Assembly: GCA_030762935.1 (NCBI GenBank)
Contig: CM060896.1
Coordinates: 17,289,527 to 17,353,526, forward strand
Reading direction: 5' to 3'
From: Hymenopus coronatus
Taxonomy: Eukaryota > Arthropoda > Insecta > Mantodea > Hymenopodidae
Length of the DNA stretch: 64,000 nucleotides
The notes under the pieces are model-generated. The model did no database searches and had not been told where the DNA came from. It saw only the letters and a list, made by a program, of their open reading frames with translations. The number at the start of each line of letters is the position of its first letter. Positions within the stretch are counted from its first letter, which is position 1. Positions 47,282-58,559 of the stretch are shown here, in pieces. The position numbers were made by a program, and so were the translations under genes.

Positions 47282-48790
47282 ATGCTTATGGAAACACTTG
47301 AAGAAGTATTCAATGATAATAAGTCATGCTTATCACACAATGAGAGTGATATGAAATACAGAATGTTGAATTTGAAAATCCATGTATCTACAATGAAAAA
47401 TTATGAAGCTGAGTTGTCATGTGAAAGTGAAGGTGGTCCTGCAAATGTTATGCAAAATGAACTGGAAACAACAGATAATGATAATATAGCGATATGGGAC
47501 CAATTTCCAATTTACAAAGTTTCAAAAAGTTTTGTAATATTACAGGCCCTAATATTGATGTGCAAAAACAAACTCCAACATGTTTTTCTTATGCTTTTTT
47601 CCCAAGTTGGCACAACTTATTGCATATGAAACAAATCTATATGCAATAATAATAGACATAAAGAAATCTCCCAGTTATGACTACTGGTCTTCTGACTCAT
47701 CAATGAGAGATGTGTACACTTCTTCAATGTTTTCAAGAAACAGATTCTCTTAGTTCCTTGATGACATCCATCTAAATGACAACAAGCAGCCAAAGAAAGG
47801 AGAAGATGATTATAAGTTATATAAGTTTCTTCTAAGTTTTCTATCCTCTACTTTTCATAGCTGTTATAAGCCAACAAGAATCAGAGTGGGGATGAGTCAA
47901 TGATTAGATTCAAGGGTTGTTACAGCTTGAAGCAATATTTACTACAGACGCCAATAAAAAGAGGATATAAAATACGGGTGAGAGCAAATGAAAATGGCTA
48001 TATCTCACCATTTGAGATATATACCAAAGAGGGAAATACTGCAAAAAAAGCTTAAGAGCTACAGTGGTCAAAACTATGATGAAAGTCTTGCTGGTTTGAA
48101 CCACAAGTGTTTTTTGATAATTCTTTTACTTCACTGCCTCTCATTAAGTATCTTCTGAAACATGAAGTGTATGACTAAGGAACTGTTTATTAGAGGCATG
48201 TTGTAATGCCTTAAGATTTTACCACTGAAAAAAAATGAATAGGGGAGTTTCAGTTCAGGTGCTCAAAGGAAGGAATTGTAACCTTACTATGGAAGGGTAA
48301 AAAAGGAATCCTGTTTCTCTCCAATGTGGAGGAAGTGTCAACAGCAACAAGAAAAACAAGGTTGCCTCAGTAACTGTAATTTCATGCCCACAGCTTGTCA
48401 AGGACTACAATGCTTATATGGGATATGTAGATAAAGCAGATATGCTAAAATCAATGTATGAAATCAATAGAAAAAGTAAAAAGTGATGACTGCATACTCT
48501 GGCACTTAGTAGGCATGATAGTTGTCAACTTCTATGTGATTTTTAAACAGACATGTCAAGAGAGCAGACCCATATCTCTCAAATAGTTTCACCTTGCAGG
48601 TTTGATTGGAGCTAATAAGTCATATCCCAATAGTAGAAGGAGAACTCTTTTAAGCCATAGAGAAGTGTTTCCACAAAGCTGTGTACTAGAGCACTTCTTG
48701 TAGCCCAGCAAAATATGTGGTGTAAGTTTTTGTGTTAAAGAATTAAAAATTGCTTTGCTTTGTACCATAAGACAAAATAATTGGCATACC
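47282..48790 (+). pseudogene. piggyBac-family transposase relic 1
   Basis: The opening ATG 47282 leads an acidic N-terminal region. Later frames contain '...AYETNLYAIIIDIK', 'YWSSDSSMRDVY', 'FSRNRF' and 'DDIHLNDNKQPKKGEDDYKLYKFL', a piggyBac DDD-core series. A 'RVGMSQ' remnant follows where the family has the catalytic VDES, so that Asp is lost. Near 48400 'VKDYNAYMGYVDKADML' keeps the C-terminal N-x-x-M-G-x-V-D motif. Multiple stops mean it is dead. It lies 1.1 kb after the zinc-finger gene. Confidence 0.82.
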
Positions 48791-49109
48791 TGGAATTGTT
48801 CTCTCTGGAGCATTGGTTTCATTGTGTAATCACCGTTTATAGATAAGACAGAAAACATTGAAATGACATAATAATCTAACATTACAGTTGTGCATATAAT
48901 TTGTATTGAAATAACATAAAATAAATGAGTGTCAAAAATATTTTGGTTTTTTGGTGCACAAAGGATTAAAACAAATGTATTTTACAGTGTAGGAAGCTTT
49001 GTTTGATTGTTATGGTGTGTAATTTGATATTTGGGATGAACTGCATTCTATGAAGCAAAACACCTAGAATATATTAGTAATCAAAAGAGCATAAGCGCTT
49101 CCTTTTCAG

Positions 49110-50520
49110 ATGCCCAAAAGCAGGACCCAGTGTAGCTACACCCAAAAGCATTTAAGAAAACCAATAAATGGTAGAGTGTGGAATGTAAGAACTGCAGGTA
49201 GGCAGTTTAACATTGCTGAGTGTACAATTTGTCTAAGAATGAAAACCAGCCACATAGAAAGTGCGGACTTAGGTCAAAGTCAGAATTGGGTGATTTTGTA
49301 TTAAAAGTTACTAATTTATATTATGGAGTTACTCTTCTAGAACTTCAAAACTTGCTTTTGAATTTGCAGAGAGCATTAAATTGGCTGATAAAGACTGGTT
49401 GGCACTCTCTATGAAGCAAACCTGTGCATAAGCGTCAGAAAACTCAGAATGGCTGGATAAAGGAAGCTGTGTTTTTTGACTGGCTATAGCACTTAGGCAG
49501 GAACACTAAACCATCACCGGCTGAAATCCTGGAAAGTTATGGCAGCCTTATTTCAATGCAAATATGTGAATATTGCAGGATAGATGGCCTCACATTATCC
49601 ATTCCTTCTCATATGAGTTACCAACATCACCTGCTGGGTGTGACTTTTTCTTTCCTCTGAAGACAGCTTTATACAGAGAATGTATTCTTGCTTTGAAAGT
49701 GAGAAACGCATCTTCAAATGTGGCAGTGAGAAAAATAACTCATGAACTAGCAAAGCTATTCAATAGGACCTACTTGAATGACATCACCATAGACAGAGGA
49801 ATATCTGGGTTCTCAACTACAGGAATTTTACCCTTTAGTGTCGGAAATTCACAGAGGCAGATTTTCTTCCCACTTCAACTGATTTGGATGTCTAGCTTTA
49901 AATTATTCAAGAACAATGAAACTACAAACCAAAATGATCTTTTAGAGACTGTGACTGGAACCCCTGCTGCTGATTCTTTTAAGTCAGTAGCTGTAAATTC
50001 TCATGTTAGAGTTATTGATATTTCTCCATTGCTGACCAAGGTCCTGTCTTCAAATGAAAATTAAGGAAGATACAAATCCAGGAAACAAAAGTCTGAAATC
50101 TTAATCGGAACACTAGAGAAGCTGAGAAAAAGATAAACAGAGAAGGAAGAAAACTAAAATTCAAAGGGAAAACCAAAGTGATGGGAACAAACAAAAGAAG
50201 TCTTGCAGCTGTTAATTGAATCTATCTAATAATGATTCTGATAATGAATAAATAAATAAAATGCTGTTATGTAATAAAAAAGATGGGGATAATAGTTCCA
50301 TAAATTTTAATGTTTGCCTGAAATGTGACGAGTTCATCGATAATGAAATGTGGTATATATGTGTAGGATGTGGTAGGTGGTCTCTTGAAGTGGCTAGGAT
50401 TCACCAGATGGATGTTGTGGTATTTGTATATAAAAAAGAATAGAAGTAAAAAAATGAAATAATACACCAAAAGGACTTTTCTGTGATCTCTGTATGCCAA
50501 AGTAGCATCAAGAAACCAAA
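49110..50520 (+). pseudogene. pogo/Tigger-like transposase relic
   Basis: An N-terminal basic segment near 49110 may be a degraded CENPB-type HTH. The open frame 49573-50064 (163 codons) holds the C-terminal part of a DDE_1 core, ending in 'IDRGISGFSTTGILPFS', which matches the family's G-F-x-x-T-G-I-x-P-F motif. Near 50310-50400 a Cys-rich segment 'CLKCDEFIDNEMWYICVGCG' resembles the PHD-like tail found in many arthropod pogo/jerky transposases. Acidic catalytic residues are not identifiable. Broken by stops. Confidence 0.65.
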
Positions 50521-50805
50521 AGTTTGTCATTCCTACTCATAAGTTATTAAAGCTGATAAATTATGTACATGTTTTTTTTTATGCATATGTACAGGTTTAC
50601 CCAACTAGGTAGGATAAATCTGCACATTGTAACATTTTTATTTTTTAAAAAATATATAAATGTAGAAATGGTTTTGAAAATAACCTGCAATGACATGCAT
50701 TAACATTACATTTTCCAACTTCATGACAGAAATTAATCTGATATTTTATTTAATTTTAAGGGCACCTTTAGCTGTCAAAAATTAAGTGCAGAAAATTCAT
50801 CCATC

Positions 50806-50990
50806 TTCCCCAATAATCTCAAGGTTGTGGGTTCAAACCTGACTTAGACCAATGTTATTTAAGGATGCTTAAAAACAACAGCCCCATGTTAAATTTACTG
50901 GCATGTAAAAGAACTCCTGCGGGACAAAATTACAGCACACAAGTGTTATGATCCTGGCAATTGACAGCATCATAGCAGCATCAAGTAATT
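50806..50990 (+). repeat. tRNA-derived SINE, family C, copy 3
   Basis: It has B box 'gggttcaaacctgac', 'acagccccatg', 'actggcatgtaaaagaactc' and 'gatcctggcaattgacagca'. This is the clearest family C body. Confidence 0.78.
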
Positions 50991-51029
50991 TAATTTAATT
51001 TCCATGTAATCTTTTTTAACATTTGAAAA

Positions 51030-51620
51030 ATTAAATTAAAAAGCCTTATAAGGCTCAAATTTGTGGGGAGAAGTTTTAGTTTTAAGTCACGCAACTTGAC
51101 ACATGAGGTTAAAAAGTTGCATGTATGAAATTGTAATAAGTTTGCGCTTTGTAACATTTTAAGTTACATAATTTGAAGCATGAAGATAAAAATATTTATA
51201 AATGGAATTTGTGAGAAGAGCATTTATTCAATTGCCATCTTCGAAATTGTAAAATTGATACACAGTGTGATACTTGAGGGAAAATAGCCTTACAATTATT
51301 AAATCTATGAGAAGAATTTCATTCAGTTCCCATCTTTAAAATTGCATACTTCTGAATATGAGTGCAAAAATTCTAAAAAATGTGAAATTTGTGAAAGAGC
51401 TTTATTGGGTTGTCAAGCTTGAAAAGATGTAGTTTATTCATTGGAATGAAATTCCATTATTTGCAACACTTATGATAGCTTGCCTCAATTGTCAGCTTCA
51501 AAGTTGTTGCATAATTTGATTCATGAGGGAAAACATCTACATAAGTCATAATGTGAAATTTGTGGAAATTATTTAACCATTAGTCAAGTGCAAAAAAGTA
51601 GAATTATTTGATTCATCAAT
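51030..51620 (+). pseudogene. Decayed C2H2 zinc-finger array
   Basis: About seven degraded finger repeats can be followed by their DNA similarity to the live array at 45-46 kb: 'tgtgaaatttgtg', 'cttgaaa..gca', 'cataatttga' and 'catgagggtaaaa' recur at finger-length spacing (~84 bp). Stops and indels break every frame. Linkers still resemble HEGK. It is a dead paralogue or displaced part of the neighbouring gene, not a coding sequence. Confidence 0.8.
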
Positions 51621-52329
51621 ACTATAAAACTATGCACATATAACATATTCTAAACAGATGCATACTCTTTTGTATATGTATTTTGAAAATACATAATTTT
51701 TATTAATGAAATGGAAGGCAGAGGTGGGAGATCATACAAGAAAGACATTTTTAAGAATTGCAGTGATTAGTCTAATTGAAAGACTAAATGAAATAATTTG
51801 TGAGGAGAATTGAGTATACAAATGTGGCATTTGATAAACTTCATTGAGATTTAGAATGGGCAAATAGTTAATCTTTTGTGCTGCATATTGTACTAAAGCA
51901 TAGTAAAGGTGTATTTGTATTCTAATAGGGTGCATCTTAACTTTCTGAAGGTTACAGTTAATTTCCTTTCAGAGAGGACCTGAGACACACTAGAGGGGGC
52001 TGACATGTTTATTATTAGGTCAAGATTAAAAAATAAACAAATGCTTTTCTGACTTCAAATGATTGCTTTGGTGGGCAGTTTTCCTGTATTTATGATCATG
52101 GAAGGTCATGCAGGGCCTTTTGGGCATAAACAAAATGTGTGTAACAGAAATTGATTACAGATGAGATATGAGTTGTTATTGAGAAAGAACTAGCCTATAA
52201 AAGTGACAGTTCTAAGGCATCATGGTTGGCTGGTACAGCGTAAGACAGTGAGTGATATGGAATAGTGTATTAGCGAAAGAGATAGCAGTGATGATGAGAG
52301 TGATATTTCGGTGGCACAAAAGTGTGTGA

Positions 52330-53860
52330 AAAGTCCTGTCTTAAATGACATCTCAGCTGTCTTTTACAGAAATTGAATCATTTGGATCCCCTGTAGTGAT
52401 CTGCCACACTTTAGAAGAGGGATGTGAAGAACTTGATTTCTCTAGACAGTACATTTCTGTATTTTGTTGCATCAGAGACAAATAAATATGCGAAACTTTC
52501 TCTGCAGAACAAGCCTGATTTATGACGGGAAGATACAACCAAGAAGGAAATTTGGGCTTCTTTTGATTTATATGGGAATGGTAGATCTTCCCAAAATGAG
52601 GCATTATTTTACAGACAATTTTTGTACCTATGCTATTATAAAACAGTCTATAACACTCCTTCGTTTTGAAAAAGTTTCACAATATTTCCACATATATGAT
52701 GAAGAAACTAGACCAAAATGGGGAGAATTGGATTTTAATTATCTATATAAAGTTCAGCCTGCACTTGACGTAAAGAAATTCAAAATGTATTACAATCCGG
52801 GCTGCTATCTTGCCATTGATGAAGCAATGATAGGTTTCAAATAGTGCTTTCATTTGAAGTAAACATGCCAAAAAAAAAACTACAAAATAAAGAATAAAAG
52901 CGTGGGGCATTGCAGACAGCAGGAATGGTTATTCATTGTACTGCAAAGTATACCTCGATAAAATTACAACATAAACAATGAACTACTTCTTGGGGAACAA
53001 GTTGTTTTGGATGTGCCTCAAGGATTATATAGGACATTGGCATCATATACATTTCAACAGATTTTATAGGTCCACAAGACTAATGTTAATGATGTTAGAA
53101 ATGAAAGTGTACACTTGTGGGATAACACTCGCAGGGAGAAAAAATAATTCAGCAAACCTAAACGGCTAAAACTGAACAAGACAGCTAAGCTTTAAAACAA
53201 GGGGCGACAGCCAATTATGTTGTTACTCTCCACAAATTCAGACCCAAGTATAAATAGTGTGGTGGAAAGGAAAAGAGAAAGTTAACATTCCCTGCCCCGA
53301 GGCCATCATAAATTACCTTCATGGAATGGGTGAAGTTGACTTTGACAGATTCAAGAAGGGAATGCGTGGGGTATGATGATCTGCGAAAAATGGTGGAAAT
53401 ATCTGTTTTACTTTGTTATAGATGTATCAATTATAAACAGATTTATTGTTTATGACATGAGCAATGACAGCTCATAGAGGCTGATTGTTGCACTATGGAA
53501 AAATCTTCATAAATCAACTGATCAATAAATCACATCACACAAACGTGCATGGTGGCAGAGGAGTCTACCTAATGCTCTTAACATCCCCAACATCACGTCA
53601 TAATGGTATAAATATTCAGGGTCAAGGAAAACTTGTATGGAATGCTCAGCAAAAAAGCACAGGGCAGGGCACATAAATACAATATAAGCAGTGTGATCTC
53701 CCTTTATGCAGAATGGAGTACTTTCTTTTCTATCACCAAGAAAGAGAGGTAAAAGTGCTAAATATATAATGAGATATTTACAGTATTTTATTAGTATTGT
53801 AAATAGTGTAAAAAGTTTATATACATTCTTACTACAAAACAAGAGGCTTTCCCCCCTGCA
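52330..53860 (+). pseudogene. piggyBac-family transposase relic 2
   Basis: The best frame, 52464-52844, includes LLIYMGMVDLPKMRHYFTDN, 'RFEKVSQYFHIYDEETRPKWGE', 'LYKVQPALDV' and 'YNPGCYLAIDEAMIGFK'; the I-D-E-A-M corresponds to the catalytic VDEAM block. Further frames give 'RQQEW...', 'NRFYRSTRLMLMMLEMKVYTCG', 'IPCPEAIINYLHGMGEVDFD' and a C-terminal Cys-rich remnant near 53640-53700. All core blocks are present in order, separated by frameshifts. Confidence 0.87.
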
Positions 53861-54722
53861 AATATGACTTTATTTATAATCATCCTTACTGAATATGGTG
53901 AGTAAAAAACATTTATCAAAAAAATGTAGAAACTTAGTTCTTAATTTTGAAAATGTGTCTGTGCTCTGTTAGTATTTTAGACTTTAAACATATTATAATT
54001 TAGTCACTGCTTTGTGAATATGGCATTTTGCATTCAGTGCAATGACCATTTAAATTTAAATGCTTGCTAAAGTAGTGGTCTGTCTGGGAGAAAAGACCTT
54101 TTAGAATAGAATAGAATAACATTTATTGACCAATAATTGTTTTACATAATTCTAATTGGTTTCATTGAGTACATAAGTTTATTATTATACAATAGTGGAG
54201 CATCATACAATTATTTACTCTCTTTACAATAAAGTTGCACCTATTGTAAATTTACATAATGATCTTGCACAGTATTAGGAACTTATATCTGTTTATACAT
54301 ACAGACTGTTAACAGTATTATAATAATAAATGTATATAATAGTCATTTAAGTGATATAATTGCGCTTTACAAGCTGAGTTAGGCATTCATGTTTGTGAAA
54401 ATTGTTACATCCATAAAACCCTTCTAATAAATAAAATGCTTTATCTTTAAGCCATCTGTAAAGAAATATAAGCTCACCTAGAAATATCCATTTCATGATG
54501 ACATCCAGATACAAATAATTAACATAAATCATAGACCAATAACCCTTGGTTATCTTTCTTAAGGTGATTAACATGATATGTAAAGTTATAGACCATTCAT
54601 ATTTTCAGCTCTCTCCATCTTGTTCATTTGTGTTGTTTTTTGGTTATGGTTATTATTTCTAGAAAGTGGATTGCTTGCAGTGTATGTTCTGTCTGCTGAA
54701 AGTAAAAGAAATTTGCATATAT
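53861..54722. other. Non-coding AT-rich stretch
   Basis: No recognisable feature. An (AGAAT)-like short run lies at about 54104-54118. Confidence 0.35.
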
Positions 54723-54723
54723 G

Positions 54724-56014
54724 AGGTGCATCCAGAAAGTAACTCCGATTACTGATAAAGAGAACAAAAACATCACTAAGTAAGAAATATTTATTGGAGT
54801 AATTACATAGTTCACTGGCTATTTTTCAACATAGTCACCAGTATTGTTGAGGCATTTATCTTTACAGTGCACTATCGATTGTATGCACAAGTCATAGAAA
54901 CCTGTTGCCAATGTCCGGAGCCATGAAATCATTTCATTCTGCACCTCAGCGTATTGTGAAAATGCTTTCCTGCCAGAAAACACCACCTGGGTCAGAAGAG
55001 ATGAAAGTCACTCGAGGCAAGATCAGAGCTGTAGGATGGATGGTCAAACATCCCCATTCAAACTTATTCAACATATTTTGTGTTGCTTAACTGTATGGCA
55101 TAATGCCTTTTGTCAACTTCCCAAGTCTCTTGTTTTGGATTACCCTCCTTAGTTTATGCAATGCCTGACAGTACCAAACAGCATGTATTTTCTCCCCTAG
55201 CAGTAAAAGCTCGCACAAGAGGACACCAGTTGATCCCAGAAGACAGTGCACATGATTTCTTTTACAGATTGTCTGCGTGAATTTGATCTTCACAGGTGAA
55301 CCACTATGCCGGCAATGCCTTGGCATACGACACTATATTTCAATCCCCAGTGACAATATTGTCAAGAAACTCTCTGCATACTGCTGTAGGAATGTCAATG
55401 CTGCAGCCATCCTAGGCACCCATCTTGCACACATTGTGAAAACCAAGCCACAATGAGACAATTTTGTGCAAAAGCAAGTAACACATTGACAAGAGAGTTG
55501 ACAAGAGATTTTTGAAATTGAGAAGTACCGGTTCTGCACACAATTATTTGCTGCACAGTTTCCAAAACTTCTTGCATCACCAGGACGGTCAGCCACCATG
55601 GTCTTCATCGTGAATATTGGTTCGTCCTTGAGTGAATTGCCTACATCATTGTTTTACCATACTGTTGCCTATAATGTTGTGTCCATGCATGTGACACAAT
55701 TGGCAATGAATATCTGCAGGAAATTGTTTTTGGTGCAAAAATGAGATGACTGCACGAACCTCGCACTTGGCAGGAGACAATATCAAAGCAACCATTTTCT
55801 CATACCACCGTGTGGTAACCACTGCTGCCATTAGTAGTTAAAGCGGGCGTTAAACACTACCAAAAAAAAAAAAAAAAAAAGTAACCACTGCCATCACAAG
55901 ACATTGTTGCATTATTCCCACATACTTCATCACTGCGCATTCGTATTCCTATTTGACTGGTGGTACCATCTCTGGGCGCAATCAGGACTTACTTTCTGGA
56001 TGCATCTTGTAGAA
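54724..56014 (-). mobile_element. Mariner element relic with terminal inverted repeats
   Basis: 'ggtgcatccagaaagtaa' at 54724 is inverted at about 55991-56009 ('ttactttctggatgcat'). The minus strand encodes a broken mariner transposase, clearest at 55646-55831: 'KCEVRAVISFLHQKQFPADI' and 'HCQLCHMHGHNI', the N-terminal DNA-binding region. Stops occur throughout. A 76-bp duplication extends the right end to about 56095. Confidence 0.82.
55826..55880 (+). repeat. 5'-truncated family B SINE insertion with 11-bp target duplication
   Basis: Only the 3' end ('aaagcgggcgttaaacacta', then poly-A of 19) is present. 'gtaaccactgc' flanks it at 55815-55825 and 55881-55891. It interrupts the mariner relic, dating the SINE after that insertion. 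Confidence 0.88.
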
Positions 56015-56095
56015 TCATTTATTCCTATTTGACTGGTGGTGCCATCTCGGCGCAATCAGGACTTACTTTCTGAATGCATCTTGTAGAATCATTCG

Positions 56096-56995
56096 ACAAG
56101 CATGTGACTAAATATTATTGATTACATATCACCAGTGAGTGCACTGCAGCTGTATATAGTGAGATAGTATCTGCCTTTTTCATTTAAACTTTTATGTAAA
56201 CAATATAATTTGTTGGCTATCACAAAGTAAATTAATTACAGAAATTCATATAACATATGTGATAAAATGTGTTTTCTATACTGTACTTGTACAGCTTCAA
56301 AGATAAGGGAACATACAGATGAAAATACAGATGTTTCAGTGAACATTGATGGGATAACTGCTAATCAGTGGTCTGTGGGCCTGGTGTGACAACTTCCAGC
56401 TTCATGTGCCAGGAGGTAGAAATTATACTTTTCCAATTTTATGTCTGGCTTCTTCTACCTCAAGTTGCACATTTAGTATGAGATTAAACCTGGAGTTAAT
56501 GTGTGTATTTATATGTGTTTTTACTACTGTATGATTGTGTATACATTCACAATTTGGGTGGGTGTACATGATAAAAATATTTTTAAGAAATAAGAACCTG
56601 AGTTGAAAAACTAGACAAAAATAAAGTGTGTGCCTCTAATCTGCCTCTCTAAATTGAACAAAATATTCTAATACAAATTAAGTTCATCCGTTTAGACGAA
56701 CTGATTTGAGTGAATGATAATTTCATGAGAAGGCAAAAATACAAGATGGCCAGCACTTCCAACCTCTTCTATGATGAGAGTAAATAATGCTTTCTTGTGA
56801 CCAATTTCTGCCAAGCAGTTACAGCACATGAGACTGGAGGTTACCACACCAGACCATATGTGAACTCTAGCCGCCGCTTCTTTTTCACAAATTCCTCAAT
56901 GACAGCATCATAAAAAGCTGAAGGTGAATTTCTTCTCATTGATTTTAATAGTTATTTTTCAACAGAGATCACAAATGTTTTCACTTATCACACTG
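56096..56995. other. Non-coding stretch
   Basis: Nothing recognisable; AT-rich. Confidence 0.35.
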
Positions 56996-56998
56996 CAA

Positions 56999-57100
56999 GC
57001 TCAGTGGAAAAATAATACATTTCATTTTATACACAATTAGAACAATCAATGTACTTTTGTTTAGGACAGACAGTGTATGGTGCTTACTAGTCTATTTTAG
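56999..57100 (-). repeat. piggyBac 3' end fragment, inverted copy
   Basis: On the minus strand this matches 63204-63306 closely: last codons and stop of relic 3, 'agtaagcaccatac', 'gtacattgattgttctaat' and 'aaatgaaatgtattattttt'. The adjacent LINE begins right at the coding edge. Confidence 0.85.
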
Positions 57101-57109
57101 CTGAGCAAG

Positions 57110-58020
57110 TTGGTAGCCCCCAAAAATGCTGCACCAAATGAAAGGCCGCCATCTCCGACTGAGGGGCCCTGGACCAAGCTGGTTGACCTGACCCAGGTAC
57201 TGCATATCAGCAATGAAAGTCACGGTTCTGCCACCAGTGCTGGGCCTCAGACGGCGGGCGCACAAGAGTTCTTTCTGAGCCAACCACGACAGAACCTCTC
57301 AAAGGTTTTTGTGGCCTTGTAGCTCTTACTGCAGAGTTTGATAAGATCTATAGGCCTAAGCAATATACATCCCAATACAGAAACAATTTCCATGGCTTTA
57401 AGTTCATTAACTTGAATGACTACAACAACTTCATACGCCACTGCAGAAACAATAAGGTTCCCTTCCACATCACCACAAGAAGTAACATACAGTGTGGTAA
57501 TTAAGGGGTTGTACAATAACATGACTCCCCTTGAAGTGTCACAGGAAATAAGTGCCCTAAACTTAGATGTAACCAATACTCCAGACGAATAAGAGCTTTT
57601 GTTCCCATATTTATAGCTGAAATGCCCAACGAGGTCTCATCAGCGGCCATTAAGACGCTGACGGACCTCACTAACTGCAAGATACAAGTTGAGGATTATA
57701 CTGCCCCCTCCCCAAGTAGCCCTCCACAATGCGATAGATGCCTCAGGTTCCGCCATCTGACGCGCAACTGTGAGGCGCCGCAAGTTTGTGTCAAGTGCGC
57801 CGGCCCACATCATGTGCGAGCGTGCGATAGCACTGCGCGCAGGTATGCGCTGTGCGCGGCTACAAACCATGGGGCCAGGTGGAGGGAGTGTCCCGTATAT
57901 CAAAGAACGGCATTCCCTCGCAGGCAGCAAAACACAAGACCGAGAAACAATAATGTCTGGAGGCATGCAGAGTCCAGAGTCCAAGAACAGGTCGCCCAGG
58001 TTTACCTGGGCGGAGTGTAA
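57110..58020 (+). pseudogene. Jockey LINE ORF1 (Gag-like), fragmented
   Basis: The opening frame 57110-57322 is proline/serine-rich. The frame 57622-58020 holds three CCHC-like knuckles: C-D-R-C-L-R-F-R-H-L-T-R-N-C, C-V-K-C-A-G-P-H-H-V-R-A-C and a third, 'YALCAATNHGARWRECP', in which the first Cys of the pair is changed. The middle (about 57320-57610) is in other frames. Such proteins coat the element RNA. Confidence 0.8.
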
Positions 58021-58559
58021 GTCGCCACAGTACCTAACCGCTAAAAGCGGTTTTACCTGTGCGATATTTCAGGGGAAAAAGATTTTGTTTCACAAGCTTT
58101 GTTGTCTACGTCCGCCGGGCGGTGTTAAAATTCCTCCGCAGCCTTAGGGCCGAGTGTGGTCGATCACTCAGGAGGTCACCCACCCAAGTGGTGACCACGC
58201 TCGATGCTGCTTAACTCGACGTGCCGCTTGTGTGGCCACCGGGTTAAGCAGGCCAGGTGGGAGGAAAGTTGGTAGGATTATGGATTTGGGTGGGTGATGT
58301 GTTCCAGGTTAGTCAGAGTGGGCAGGGTTTCAGCCGGGTGGTCTCCCGACCGGCTGCCACCCCTTCCGTTGCTGTACAACCTGGGGGCTTGTTTGGATTA
58401 AGGGATGGCAGTCTCTCAGGCCAGTGGTCCGAGAGCGTCCCTTGGCAGGGGATAGGATTTTCTCCTTCTTGGCGCCCTATGGTCGGCAACTCAACAGCGA
58501 GTCACATATGCTGCAATAGTACACAATCGGCTGACCGCCTCCGAGCCAATCACGGTCCA

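Noticed and set aside
57640..57984. 114-codon minus-strand ORF
   Set aside because: It is the antisense shadow of the Jockey ORF1 zinc-knuckle frame.
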